A stretch of 64,000 bases of DNA, taken from contig NZ_CP100470.1 in NCBI RefSeq assembly GCF_030323145.1, positions 2,273,001 to 2,337,000 of the forward strand. Direction: 5' to 3'. The notes under the pieces were generated by a model. It saw only the letters and a program-made list of their open reading frames with translations, did not search any database and had not been told where the DNA came from. Made by a program: the position numbers and the translations under genes. Positions 54,487 through 62,766 of the stretch are shown piece by piece. Each line of letters begins with the position of its first letter. Positions within the stretch are counted from its first letter, which is position 1. This DNA comes from Mesorhizobium sp. C432A. Its GTDB lineage: Bacteria > Pseudomonadota > Alphaproteobacteria > Rhizobiales > Rhizobiaceae.

Positions 54487-55521
54487 TCAGGTTCGGTCGA
54501 TCAGCTTGGCGGCAAGGTGCGACAGCAGCTTCACCGCTTCGCCATAGGTCCTGGCCTTTTCGGGATTGGAGGCGTTGCCGTCGAGCGCCCGTTTGTAGAC
54601 GCCCTGACAGATGGCCGCCAAGCGGAAGAAGGAGAAGGCGAGGAAGAAGCTCCAATTGTCGATGCCGCCCAGCCCGCGCCGCCGGCAATAGGCGGCGACG
54701 TACGCGTCCTCGGAAGGAAGGCCGAGGGCGGCGCGGTCGACGCCGCCAAGACCGCGAAAGCCCGAGGCGTGCGGCAGGCGCCATTGCATGCATTGATAGG
54801 CGATGTCGGCGAAGGGATCGCCGAGTGTCGACAGTTCCCAGTCGAGCACGGCCAGCACTTTCGACTCATTGTGCGCGAAGATCATGTTGTCCAGCCGGTA
54901 GTCGCCATGCACGAGAGATTTTCGGCCGTCATCGGCCGGCATATGCGTCTCCAGCCACGCGATCAGCAGGTCCATGTCGGCGACCGTGCCGGTCTCCGAG
55001 GCGCGGTACTGGCTGGTCCAGCGTGCCAGCTGGCGTTCGAAGTAATTGCCGGGTTTGCCGAAATCGCCGAGCCCGACCGCCTCGACATCGACGTCGTGCA
55101 GGGCGGCCAGGGTGGCGTTCATGGCATCGTAGAGGGCGGCGCGCTCATCGTTGCCAGCGGCCTCCGGCACTGCCGGATCCCAGAAGATGCGGCCGTCGAG
55201 AAAATCCATGACGTAGAACATGCGGCCGATCGGCGTCGCCTCCGCCGACAGATGCAGCATCGCCGGCACCGGCACGGCGGTGCCGGCCAGCGCCTTCATG
55301 ACCGTGAATTCGCGGTCGACCTGATGCGCCGATTTCAGCAACTGGCCCGGCGGCTTGGCGCGCAGGACATAGCGGCCGCTGGCCGCGGTCAGCAGATAGG
55401 TCGGGTTCGACTGGCCGGATTTGAATTTTTCGATGGAATGAAGCCCGGCAAAACCCGGGATGTGCGCCTCGAGATAGGGCGCTAGTGCCGTCTGGTCCAG
55501 CGCGTTGGCGTCGCCGCTCAT
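54487..55521 (-). CDS. APH-type kinase, ACAD10/11-N-terminal or LvaA-like
   Basis: 344 residues of the aminoglycoside phosphotransferase fold. Brenner-type motif HGDYRLDN (205-212) and metal motif DWE (227-229) in LAVLDWELSTLGDPFADIAY. N-lobe Lys in YVLRAKPPGQ. This version with RLDNMIF and DWEL is typical of the subgroup related to the kinase part of ACAD10/ACAD11 and to LvaA (4-hydroxyacyl-CoA phosphorylation), not of antibiotic resistance enzymes. The start overlaps the MaoC gene's stop by ATGA. An acyl-CoA dehydrogenase lies in the same cluster. Confidence 0.85.
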   Translation of the reverse strand: MSGDANALDQTALAPYLEAHIPGFAGLHSIEKFKSGQSNPTYLLTAASGRYVLRAKPPGQLLKSAHQVDREFTVMKALAGTAVPVPAMLHLSAEATPIGRMFYVMDFLDGRIFWDPAVPEAAGNDERAALYDAMNATLAALHDVDVEAVGLGDFGKPGNYFERQLARWTSQYRASETGTVADMDLLIAWLETHMPADDGRKSLVHGDYRLDNMIFAHNESKVLAVLDWELSTLGDPFADIAYQCMQWRLPHASGFRGLGGVDRAALGLPSEDAYVAAYCRRRGLGGIDNWSFFLAFSFFRLAAICQGVYKRALDGNASNPEKARTYGEAVKLLSHLAAKLIDRT

Positions 55522-55997
55522 GCGGTCTCCGGCTCACGCTCGATCAGCGTCAGCGTCAGCCAGCGCGCCGTCAGCGCCGGCTTCTTCGAGCCTTCGATCT
55601 CGATGGTCACGTCATGCGCCGTCTGCACCCAGCCCGACGGCCTGACCTTGACGTCGGCCAGCACGAAGCGGGTGCGGATGCGCGCGCCGGTCTTCACCGG
55701 CGCCAGGAAGCGCAGCGAATCGAAACCGTGGTTGACGCCCATCTTGCCCTTTTCCAGCGGCGGCATGGTCTCGAAGGTCATCGCCGAGAGCAGCGACAAC
55801 GACAGGAAGCCATGCGCGATGGTGCCGCCGAACGGCGTCTCGTTTTTGGCCCGCTCGGGGTCGCAATGGATGAACTGGTGGTCGTCGGTGGCGTCGGCGA
55901 ACTGGTCGATCATGGTCTGTGTGACCTCGCGCCATGGCGAGACGCCGACTTCCTTGCCGACGCTGGCCAGAAGCACATCGAGACTGATCGGTTCCAC
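55518..55997 (-). CDS. MaoC-like dehydratase / enoyl-CoA hydratase
   Basis: 159 residues, a single hot-dog domain. The R-hydratase catalytic motif DATDDHQFIHCDPERA (Asp and His) is followed by GGTIAHGFLSLSLL. It hydrates 2-enoyl-CoA or the reverse. GTG at 55997 with GGGGAGG about 10 bp upstream is taken as start (VEPISLDVL). Co-transcribed with the SDR and kinase. Confidence 0.9.
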   Translation of the reverse strand: MEPISLDVLLASVGKEVGVSPWREVTQTMIDQFADATDDHQFIHCDPERAKNETPFGGTIAHGFLSLSLLSAMTFETMPPLEKGKMGVNHGFDSLRFLAPVKTGARIRTRFVLADVKVRPSGWVQTAHDVTIEIEGSKKPALTARWLTLTLIEREPETA

Positions 55998-56029
55998 TGC
56001 GGTGTCCTCCCCTCGCCGCGGACCGCGGC

Positions 56030-56845
56030 TCATTCCTTGAACAGTGTCAGCCCATGCTGCACCGACTGCCCGCCGTCGATCGGCAGGATGGCGCCGGTGA
56101 CATAGGAACCGGCACGGCTGCACAAATAGAGCGTTGCGCCGCCGATGTCATCCGCCACGCCGATACGGCCGATGGGGACATGGCTGCCGACATGTCTGGC
56201 CTTTTCGTCGGTGCCCGTGGCAAAGGCGGTCATCCGGCTCTGGAAGGGACCGGGCGCGAAGGCGTTGACGGTGATGCGCCGCGCCGCGAGTTCGATCGCC
56301 AGCGTGCGCGTCAGGTGGTGAACGGCGCCCTTGGACGCGGTATAGGAATAGGCGTCGTCGGCCAGCGGCTGCGTGCCCATCACCGAGCCCAGATTGATGA
56401 CGCGGGCCGGATCGGCATCGCTGGCCGCGGCTTCCAGCAGCGGCAGCAATTCGCGCGTCAGATGAAAGACGGCGGTGACGTTGACGGCGAACACCTTGGC
56501 CCAGCCGCTATAGGGAAAATCCTCCAGCGAGGCGCCCCAGGATATGCCGGCATTGTTGACGAGGATGTGCAGCTTCTCGGTGCGCGCCTTGACCTCGCTG
56601 ACCAGCGCGGCAATGCCTGCTTCGCTCGAGACGTCACCGGCGAAGCCTTCGGCACTGCCGGAGCCGCCGAGCCCGTTCAACTCAGCGGCGACCTTGATGC
56701 AATCCTCGCCCTTGCGCGAAGCGATCATCACGGTGGCGCCGGCTTGGACCAAAGCGGTCGCCACCATGCGGCCGATGCCGGTCGCGGCTCCCGTCACGAG
56801 CGCGGTCTTGCCGACCACTGAGAACAGCTCGTCGAGATAGCTCAT
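56030..56845 (-). CDS. SDR-family oxidoreductase
   Basis: 271 residues: TGAATGIG near 18-25, NNAGI near 99, NLGSVMG with the Ser, catalytic YTASK near 172. The longer ~30 residue insert and VNAFAPGPFQSRM after it match FabG-like hydroxyacyl-CoA/ketoacyl reductases of fatty-acid clusters. First gene of the SDR-maoC-kinase operon, divergent from the acyl-CoA dehydrogenase with 115 bp between. Confidence 0.9.
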   Translation of the reverse strand: MSYLDELFSVVGKTALVTGAATGIGRMVATALVQAGATVMIASRKGEDCIKVAAELNGLGGSGSAEGFAGDVSSEAGIAALVSEVKARTEKLHILVNNAGISWGASLEDFPYSGWAKVFAVNVTAVFHLTRELLPLLEAAASDADPARVINLGSVMGTQPLADDAYSYTASKGAVHHLTRTLAIELAARRITVNAFAPGPFQSRMTAFATGTDEKARHVGSHVPIGRIGVADDIGGATLYLCSRAGSYVTGAILPIDGGQSVQHGLTLFKE

Positions 56846-56960
56846 CGATCCTCCGCCTCTTCCTTGCCGCCCGGCAACAGTTCGCGTTGACAAGGCTATC
56901 CGAAGTACGGTCATCCTTGCCACGGATAAATGTCCGGGCAGCGTGAAGGGTTAGCGAGCG

Positions 56961-58199
56961 ATGAGCGACATGAATCTCGGCATGACCGAGCGGCTGAAGC
57001 CGATCCACGCCCGTGTCGCCGCCATGGTGTGCGACGAGATCATGCCGCTCGATCATGAGTTTTTGAGCGAGGTCGGCAAGGGCGGCGACCGCTGGGTCTA
57101 CACCGCGCGGCAGACCGAGATCCTCGAAGGGTTGAAGAAAACGGCCAAGGATCGCGGCCTGTGGAATTTCTGGCTGACCGGCTCCGAGCGCGGCTATGGG
57201 CTGTCAACCGTCGAATATGCCTATCTCGCCGAGGAGATGGGCAAGGCGCATCTCGGCGCGGAGACCTTCAATTGCTCGGCGCCCGACACCGGCAATATGG
57301 AGGTGCTGGAGCGCTATGGCTCGGAGGACCACAAGCAGGCATGGCTGGCGCCGCTGCTCGAGGGGAAAATCCGCTCGGCCTATCTGATGACGGAGCCGGA
57401 TGTCGCCTCCTCCGACGCCACCAACATCGCCATGCGCTGCGAAAAGCAAGGCGGCGACTATGTACTCAACGGCGAGAAATGGTGGGCGTCGGGGGCCGGG
57501 GACCCCCGCTGCGCCATCTACATTGTCATGGTTCGCACCGGCGAAGCCGAGACGCAGCACCGCCGCCATTCGATGATCCTGGTGCCGTCCGGTACCAAGG
57601 GCGTGACCAAGCTGCGGCCGATGCAGGTCTATGGCGATGACGACGCGCCACACGGCCACATGCATCTTCGCTTCGACAATGTCAGGGTGCCGGCGGGAAA
57701 CCTGATCCTCGGCGAGGGCAGGGGGTTCGAGATCGCGCAGGGGCGGCTCGGCCCCGGCCGCATCCACCATTGCATGCGCGCCATCGGCCAGGCCGAAATG
57801 GCGCTGGAGCTGCTGTGCCAGCGCTCGGTGCGCCGCGAGGCCTTCGGCCAGCCGTTGGCCAAGCTCGGCGCCAATTTCGACATCATCGCCGAGTGCCGCA
57901 TGGAGATCGAGATGGCGCGGCTGCTCTGCCTCAAGGCGGCGTGGATGATCGACCAGGGCGATGCGCGCGCAGCCGCGCCCTGGATCAGCCAGATCAAGGT
58001 CATCGCACCGCGCGTCGCGCTCAAGGTCACCGACGAGGCGGTGCAGATGTTCGGGGCGCAAGGCATCAGCCAGGACACGCCGCTGGCGCGCTCGTGGACG
58101 CATTTGCGAACCCTGCGCCTTGCCGACGGGCCGGACGCGGTGCACCGCCGGCAGGTGGCGCGTACGGAGCTCAGGAAATACACGCAGGAAAAGGTCTGA
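56961..58199 (+). CDS. Acyl-CoA dehydrogenase (ACAD10/11-like)
   Basis: 412 residues with three ACAD domains. FAD/substrate region LMTEPDVASSDATNI, NGEKWWASGAGDPRC, FDNVRVPAGNLILGEGRGFE, RREAFGQPLAK and the C-terminal GAQGISQDTPLARSW-LRLADGPDAVH. The TEPDVASSDATN and WWASGAGDPRC pattern is that of the ACAD10/ACAD11 branch. The active base position (Glu/Asp-G) lies in LADGPD. It oxidises an acyl-CoA, passing electrons to ETF. Faces the SDR operon. Confidence 0.92.
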   Translation: MSDMNLGMTERLKPIHARVAAMVCDEIMPLDHEFLSEVGKGGDRWVYTARQTEILEGLKKTAKDRGLWNFWLTGSERGYGLSTVEYAYLAEEMGKAHLGAETFNCSAPDTGNMEVLERYGSEDHKQAWLAPLLEGKIRSAYLMTEPDVASSDATNIAMRCEKQGGDYVLNGEKWWASGAGDPRCAIYIVMVRTGEAETQHRRHSMILVPSGTKGVTKLRPMQVYGDDDAPHGHMHLRFDNVRVPAGNLILGEGRGFEIAQGRLGPGRIHHCMRAIGQAEMALELLCQRSVRREAFGQPLAKLGANFDIIAECRMEIEMARLLCLKAAWMIDQGDARAAAPWISQIKVIAPRVALKVTDEAVQMFGAQGISQDTPLARSWTHLRTLRLADGPDAVHRRQVARTELRKYTQEKV

Positions 58200-58203
58200 G
58201 CTG

Positions 58204-58404
58204 ATGAAGGCCATTATCGCCCGCGATTTCGCGCCGCTCGGCCAGCTCGTCCATGCCGACAATCTGAAGGAACTGGTCGGCTGGCATCTCGCCGGCAAGG
58301 TTCGGCCGGTCATCGAAGGCACTTATCCGCTGGCCGATGCCGCCACCGTGGTGACGCGCGTGCTTGGCCGTGGCGCATCCGGCAAGCTCATACTCAAACT
58401 GTAA
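58204..58404 (+). pseudogene. NADPH:quinone reductase-like MDR gene with internal deletion
   Basis: An open frame of only 66 codons. It joins the extreme N-terminus of an MDR-family reductase (MKAIIARDFAPLGQLVHAD) directly to the C-terminal end (NLKELVGWHLAGKVRPV, then GRGASGKLILKL). The intact family is about 325 residues, so roughly 260 residues (NADPH domain and most of the catalytic domain) are missing and the frame was kept. It follows the acyl-CoA dehydrogenase by 4 bp, where an intact copy would be expected. The product cannot be catalytic. Confidence 0.8.
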
Positions 58405-58415
58405 GGAGCCCCGCC

Positions 58416-59453
58416 ATGGCGATCCCCTCAGACATGAGAGCACTGCTGCTGATCGGCGACGGCTACACCAGGACGCCCTCCGGCAGCGTGCTGGAGGCGA
58501 TGGAGCCGTATCTCACGCTGGGCAGCATTGGCGTGCCGACGCCCGGACCGAGCCAGGTGCTGATCAAGGTCAGCCTCGCCTCGATCAACCCGTCCGACGT
58601 CATGTTCATCAAGGGCCAGTACGGTCAGCCGCGCGCCAAGGGCCAGCCGGCCGGCTTCGAGGGTGTCGGCACGGTCGTTGCCAGCGGCGACGAGCCCTAT
58701 GCGAAAAGCCTGATCGGCAAGCGCATCGCCTTCACCACAGGCGTCACCAATTGGGGCGCGTGGGCGGACTATGCAGTTGCCGAAGCCGCCGGCTGCATTC
58801 CGCTGCTCGACACGGTCCGCGACGAGGATGGCGCGGCGATGATCGTCAACCCGCTCACGGCGCTCGCCATGTTCGACATCGTCAAGGAGACGGGCGAAAA
58901 AGCCTTCATCATGACCGCCGGCGCCAGCCAGCTTTGCAAGCTGATCGCGGGTCTCGCCAAGGAGGCTGGGTTCCGGCCGATCGTCACCGTGCGCCGCGAC
59001 GAGCAGATTCCGCTGTTGAAGGAGATCGGGGCTGCCCATGTGCTCAACGAGAAGGCGCCGGATTTCAAGGCAGCACTACGCGATGTGGTCAAGGCCGAGC
59101 AGCCGCGCATCTTCCTCGATGCCGTGACCGGGCCGCTGGCCTCGGCGATCTTCGACGCCATGCCGAAGCGCTCGCGCTGGATCATCTATGGACGGCTCGA
59201 TCTGGACACCACTGTCATCCGTGAGCCCGGCCAGATGATCTTCCAACACAAGCACATTGAAGGCTTCTGGCTGGTCGAATGGATGCGCCAGTTCCGCGAC
59301 AAGCGCGGCCCGGCGATCATGGAAGCACAGAAGCGCTTTTCGGATGGGCGCTGGTCAACCGACGTGACGGCGGTGCTGCCGCTGGATGAGGCGATGGCGA
59401 AGGCCCCGGCGGAGCTGGCCAAGCCGAACGGGAAGGTGTTTATTAGGCCGTGA
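58416..59453 (+). CDS. MDR/zinc-free alcohol dehydrogenase-like oxidoreductase
   Basis: 345 residues with AAGGAG before ATG. GroES-like half with INPSDVMFIKGQYGQ and PAGFEGVGTVVA (no Cys/His zinc set, so a quinone-oxidoreductase type), then an NAD(P) half with FIMTAGASQLCKLIAGLA in place of the usual GxGxxG, and RLDLDTTVI. It reduces an enone, quinone or acyl compound with NAD(P)H. Probably co-transcribed with the acyl-CoA dehydrogenase. Confidence 0.88.
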   Translation: MAIPSDMRALLLIGDGYTRTPSGSVLEAMEPYLTLGSIGVPTPGPSQVLIKVSLASINPSDVMFIKGQYGQPRAKGQPAGFEGVGTVVASGDEPYAKSLIGKRIAFTTGVTNWGAWADYAVAEAAGCIPLLDTVRDEDGAAMIVNPLTALAMFDIVKETGEKAFIMTAGASQLCKLIAGLAKEAGFRPIVTVRRDEQIPLLKEIGAAHVLNEKAPDFKAALRDVVKAEQPRIFLDAVTGPLASAIFDAMPKRSRWIIYGRLDLDTTVIREPGQMIFQHKHIEGFWLVEWMRQFRDKRGPAIMEAQKRFSDGRWSTDVTAVLPLDEAMAKAPAELAKPNGKVFIRP

Positions 59454-59459
59454 CTTTCT

Positions 59460-59626
59460 ACCCTCCCCCTTGTGGGGAGGGTCGACGAAAGAGCAATTTT
59501 GCTCTTTCGTCGGGGTGGGGGTCTTGGCTCCTACCTCTGTTATCGCGGGAGCGCTGGACCGACGGTAGTTGGCGCTGCACCCCCACCCCGGACCTGCGGT
59601 CCGACCCTCCCCACAAGGGGGATGGT
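59460..59626. repeat. Long inverted-repeat element with nested hairpin
   Basis: Outer arms ACCCTCCCCCTTGTGGGGAG (from 59460) and the complement ending at 59626 (CTCCCCACAAGGGGGATGGT) differ at few bases. CGGGGTGGGGGT at 59511 pairs with ACCCCCACCCCG at 59579. Between lies a perfect hairpin GACGAAAGAGCAA / TTGCTCTTTCGTC (59484-59496 with 59499-59511). It fills the space between two convergent genes. Resembles the CCCTCCCC-ACAAGGGG palindromic repeats scattered through Rhizobiales genomes. Confidence 0.75.
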
Positions 59627-59634
59627 AAGCGGAG

Positions 59635-62600
59635 CTACTCCGCCGGCTCGACATTGGCGTACGCCGCTTCCTCAAGCTCCCGCTTCAGCCTCGCTTCCTC
59701 ATGCGTCTTCGGCGTGACGAAGCGGCCGAGCAGGAGGTAGGCGACCGGGGTCAGGAACAGCGTCGAGACGGTGGCGAGACCCAGCCCGCCGACAATGACC
59801 CAGCCGAGCGCGATGCGCGCTTCGGCACCGGCGCCGGCGGCCAGCACCAGCGGGACCCCGCCGAGAATGGTGCAGATCATCGTCATCATCACCGGCCGCA
59901 GGCGGATGATCGAGGCCTGCTCGATCGCCTCGCGCACGCCGAGGCCGCGGTCGCGCAGCTGGTTGGCGAATTCGACGATGAGGATGCCGTTCTTGGCCAT
60001 GACGCCGACCAGAAGCACGAGGCCAATCTGGCTGTAGGCATTGAGGCTGGTGCCTGACAAAAGCAGCGCAAAGATTGCGCAGGCAAGGCCGAGGGGGACC
60101 GTCGCCATGATGATGACGGCGCTGACGAAGCTTTCGAACTGGGCGGCGAGCACCAGGAGGATGATGACCAGCGCGAAGCCGAAAATGGTGATCATGGCGC
60201 TGTTGGTCTCGCCGAGCGTCGCGGCTTCGGCCAGCGGCAGGACGCGGCTGCCCGGCGGCAGCAGCGGGGCGGCGATCTGCTCGGCAACGCCGAGCGCGTC
60301 ACCCAGTGCGAAATTGCCGTTCAGGTTCGAGGTGATCGCCACCGAAGGCTGCTGCTGTTCGCGGGTCAGCGACGGCGGCACGGCGCGCTCGGTCAGCGTG
60401 GCGATGGTCGACATTGGCACGAAGCGGCCGTCGGCGGTCTTCAGGAAGATGTTTTCCAGATCGGTCGGATCATTGATCGGGTTGGTGGTCGAGACCAGCT
60501 TCACGCCATAGCTGCGGTCGGCGATGTAGACATCGACGACATCGTTGCCGTCGAGCATCGCCTGCAAGGTGTTGGCGAGACCCGATATGTCGATGCCGAG
60601 ATCGGAGGCGCGCTCGCGGTCGATCGCCACCGCCAGCTGCGGCTGCGTCGGGTCGATGGAAAGCCGCGGCGTCTGGAAGCGCGGATCGGCCTGCATCCGG
60701 GCGATGATCTTCACCGCCGCGTCGCCGAGCGCCTTGCGGTCGTTGCCGACCAGCGCGAATTGCAGGCCGTTGCCGGCGCCGCGAATGCCGAGGCTATTGG
60801 CCTGCACCGGGAAGATGCGCACGGATGGCACCTGCCGGGTCAGCTGGCTTATCTGCGCCATGATCTCCTGCTGGCTGCGCGTGCGCTCGTCCCACGGCGC
60901 CAGCGTCATCACCATGAAGCCGGAATTGTAGGCGCCGTTCTGGCCGGCGTTTTCGAAGGTCGAGACGATCTCGCCGGAATCGCGCAGCGGCTGGATCAGC
61001 CGCTCGATCTTCTGCATCTGCTGCGTGGTGTAATCGAGGCTGACGCCTTGCGGCGCGTTGATGCGCAACAGCACGACGGCGCGGTCCTCGCTCGGCGTCA
61101 GTTCCTGGCGGATGGTGCCGAACAGGCTGAAGGCGACGCCCGCAAACAGCACCGCAACCAGCAGCACGATCCACGGCGCGCCGAGGCAGGCATGCAGGGC
61201 GCGCTTGTAGGCCGCGTTCAGCGCGCCACCGACGCGCGCGCCAATGCCGTGACCGCCTTCATGGTGGAGCGATGCGCCGGTCAACATGCGCGAGGCCAGC
61301 ATCGGGCACAGCGTCAGCGCCACCACGCAGGAGAGCAGCACCGACATGGCGAGGACGAAGCCGAATTCGCGAAACAGGCCGCCGGTCTGTCCCGGCAGGA
61401 AGGAGATCGGCACGAAAACGGCAACGAGCGTCAGCGTCGTGGCGATGACTGCGAAGAACACTTCTTGGGCGCCGAGCACGGCGGCGGCACGAGGCCCCAT
61501 GCCTTCGTTGCGCCGTCGCACGATGTTTTCCAGAACGACGATGGCGTCGTCGACGACAAGGCCGGTTGCCAGCACCAGCGCCAGAAGCGTCAGGATGTTG
61601 ATGGAGAAGCCGGCGAGATAGATGGCGGCGATGGTGCCAATCATGGCGACCGGCATTGACAGACCAGGGATCAGCGTCGCGCGCCAGTCGAGCAGGAAGA
61701 TGTAGATGACGATCAGCACCATGGAGATCGACAGGCCGAGCGCGATCTCGACCTCGTGCACGGCGCCGTTGACGAAGACTGCGTCGTCGCTGGTGATCTT
61801 GATCGACATGCCCTTGGGCAGGTTTTCCTGCAGCTTGGCGACGGCTGCCTTCACTCCGGTGGAAATATCCAGCGTGTTCGATTCCGCCTGGCGGATGATG
61901 CCAAGGCCAATGCCGGTCTTGCCGTCGGAGCGCAACGAGGTCTGGCCGATGTCGGGACCGAGCGTGACGGTGGCGACGTCGCGGATGCGCGTCGTGCCGC
62001 CGATGATGATGTTTTCGAATTCTTCCGGCGTCGTCACATCGGCCGTGGTGCGGACGATGAGATCCTGGTTGGTGGTGGTGATCGAACCGGCTGGTGAATC
62101 GAAAGCGACCGAGGCAAGCGCTGCCCTCAGATCGGCCACAGTGAAGCCGAGGCTGGCGAGCTTGTTCTGGTCGACATCGATGCGGAAGATCTTGTCGCGG
62201 TCGCCATAGACCTGAACGTCGGCGACGCCAGGCACGGCAGCCAGTTCGTCCTCGATCTGGTCCTGGACGATCACCGTCATGTCCTGCACCGACATGGTGT
62301 CGGAGGTGACGGCCAGTCGCATCACGGCATCGGAATTGGCATCGGCCTTGACGATGCGCGGCGGGTCGGCGGTCTCCGGTATCATGTTGGCGACACGGCC
62401 GACCGCGTCGCGCACGTCGGAGGCGGCGACGTTCAAATCGACGCCGTCGTTGAACTCGATGGTGACGCGGCTCTGGCCGAAGGAAGAGGTCGACGAGATC
62501 GACTTGACGCCGGAGACGCGGGCGACCGCGCCCTCGATGGTGTCGGTCAGTTCACGGTCGACGGTTTCGGCGGCGGCACCCTCGAAGGCCGTCGACACGG

Positions 62601-62766
62601 TGACCACGGCGCGGTCGACATCGGGCAGTTCGCGGATTTCGACGCCATAGAAAGCGGCAAGGCCGGCCACTGCGATCAGCGTGTTCAGCACGAAGGCCAT
62701 AACCGGCCTGCGGATGAAGAGTGCGGTGAAGCCGGTTTCGCTGGCGGTGCTGACGGGTGCAGTCAT
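59635..62766 (-). CDS. RND efflux transporter, inner-membrane pump (AcrB/MexB type)
   Basis: 1043 residues, the usual HAE1 length. LFIRRPVMAFVLNTLIAVAG opens it. Proton-relay Asp pair in ATGLVVDDAIVVLENIVRR (TM4), two large periplasmic loops, and the second-half signature GLVLLVGVMAKNGILIVEFANQLR. It exports drugs or lipophilic compounds with proton influx. Start overlaps the adaptor's stop (ATGA). No outer-membrane channel gene is in view. Confidence 0.95.
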   Translation of the reverse strand: MTAPVSTASETGFTALFIRRPVMAFVLNTLIAVAGLAAFYGVEIRELPDVDRAVVTVSTAFEGAAAETVDRELTDTIEGAVARVSGVKSISSTSSFGQSRVTIEFNDGVDLNVAASDVRDAVGRVANMIPETADPPRIVKADANSDAVMRLAVTSDTMSVQDMTVIVQDQIEDELAAVPGVADVQVYGDRDKIFRIDVDQNKLASLGFTVADLRAALASVAFDSPAGSITTTNQDLIVRTTADVTTPEEFENIIIGGTTRIRDVATVTLGPDIGQTSLRSDGKTGIGLGIIRQAESNTLDISTGVKAAVAKLQENLPKGMSIKITSDDAVFVNGAVHEVEIALGLSISMVLIVIYIFLLDWRATLIPGLSMPVAMIGTIAAIYLAGFSINILTLLALVLATGLVVDDAIVVLENIVRRRNEGMGPRAAAVLGAQEVFFAVIATTLTLVAVFVPISFLPGQTGGLFREFGFVLAMSVLLSCVVALTLCPMLASRMLTGASLHHEGGHGIGARVGGALNAAYKRALHACLGAPWIVLLVAVLFAGVAFSLFGTIRQELTPSEDRAVVLLRINAPQGVSLDYTTQQMQKIERLIQPLRDSGEIVSTFENAGQNGAYNSGFMVMTLAPWDERTRSQQEIMAQISQLTRQVPSVRIFPVQANSLGIRGAGNGLQFALVGNDRKALGDAAVKIIARMQADPRFQTPRLSIDPTQPQLAVAIDRERASDLGIDISGLANTLQAMLDGNDVVDVYIADRSYGVKLVSTTNPINDPTDLENIFLKTADGRFVPMSTIATLTERAVPPSLTREQQQPSVAITSNLNGNFALGDALGVAEQIAAPLLPPGSRVLPLAEAATLGETNSAMITIFGFALVIILLVLAAQFESFVSAVIIMATVPLGLACAIFALLLSGTSLNAYSQIGLVLLVGVMAKNGILIVEFANQLRDRGLGVREAIEQASIIRLRPVMMTMICTILGGVPLVLAAGAGAEARIALGWVIVGGLGLATVSTLFLTPVAYLLLGRFVTPKTHEEARLKRELEEAAYANVEPAE

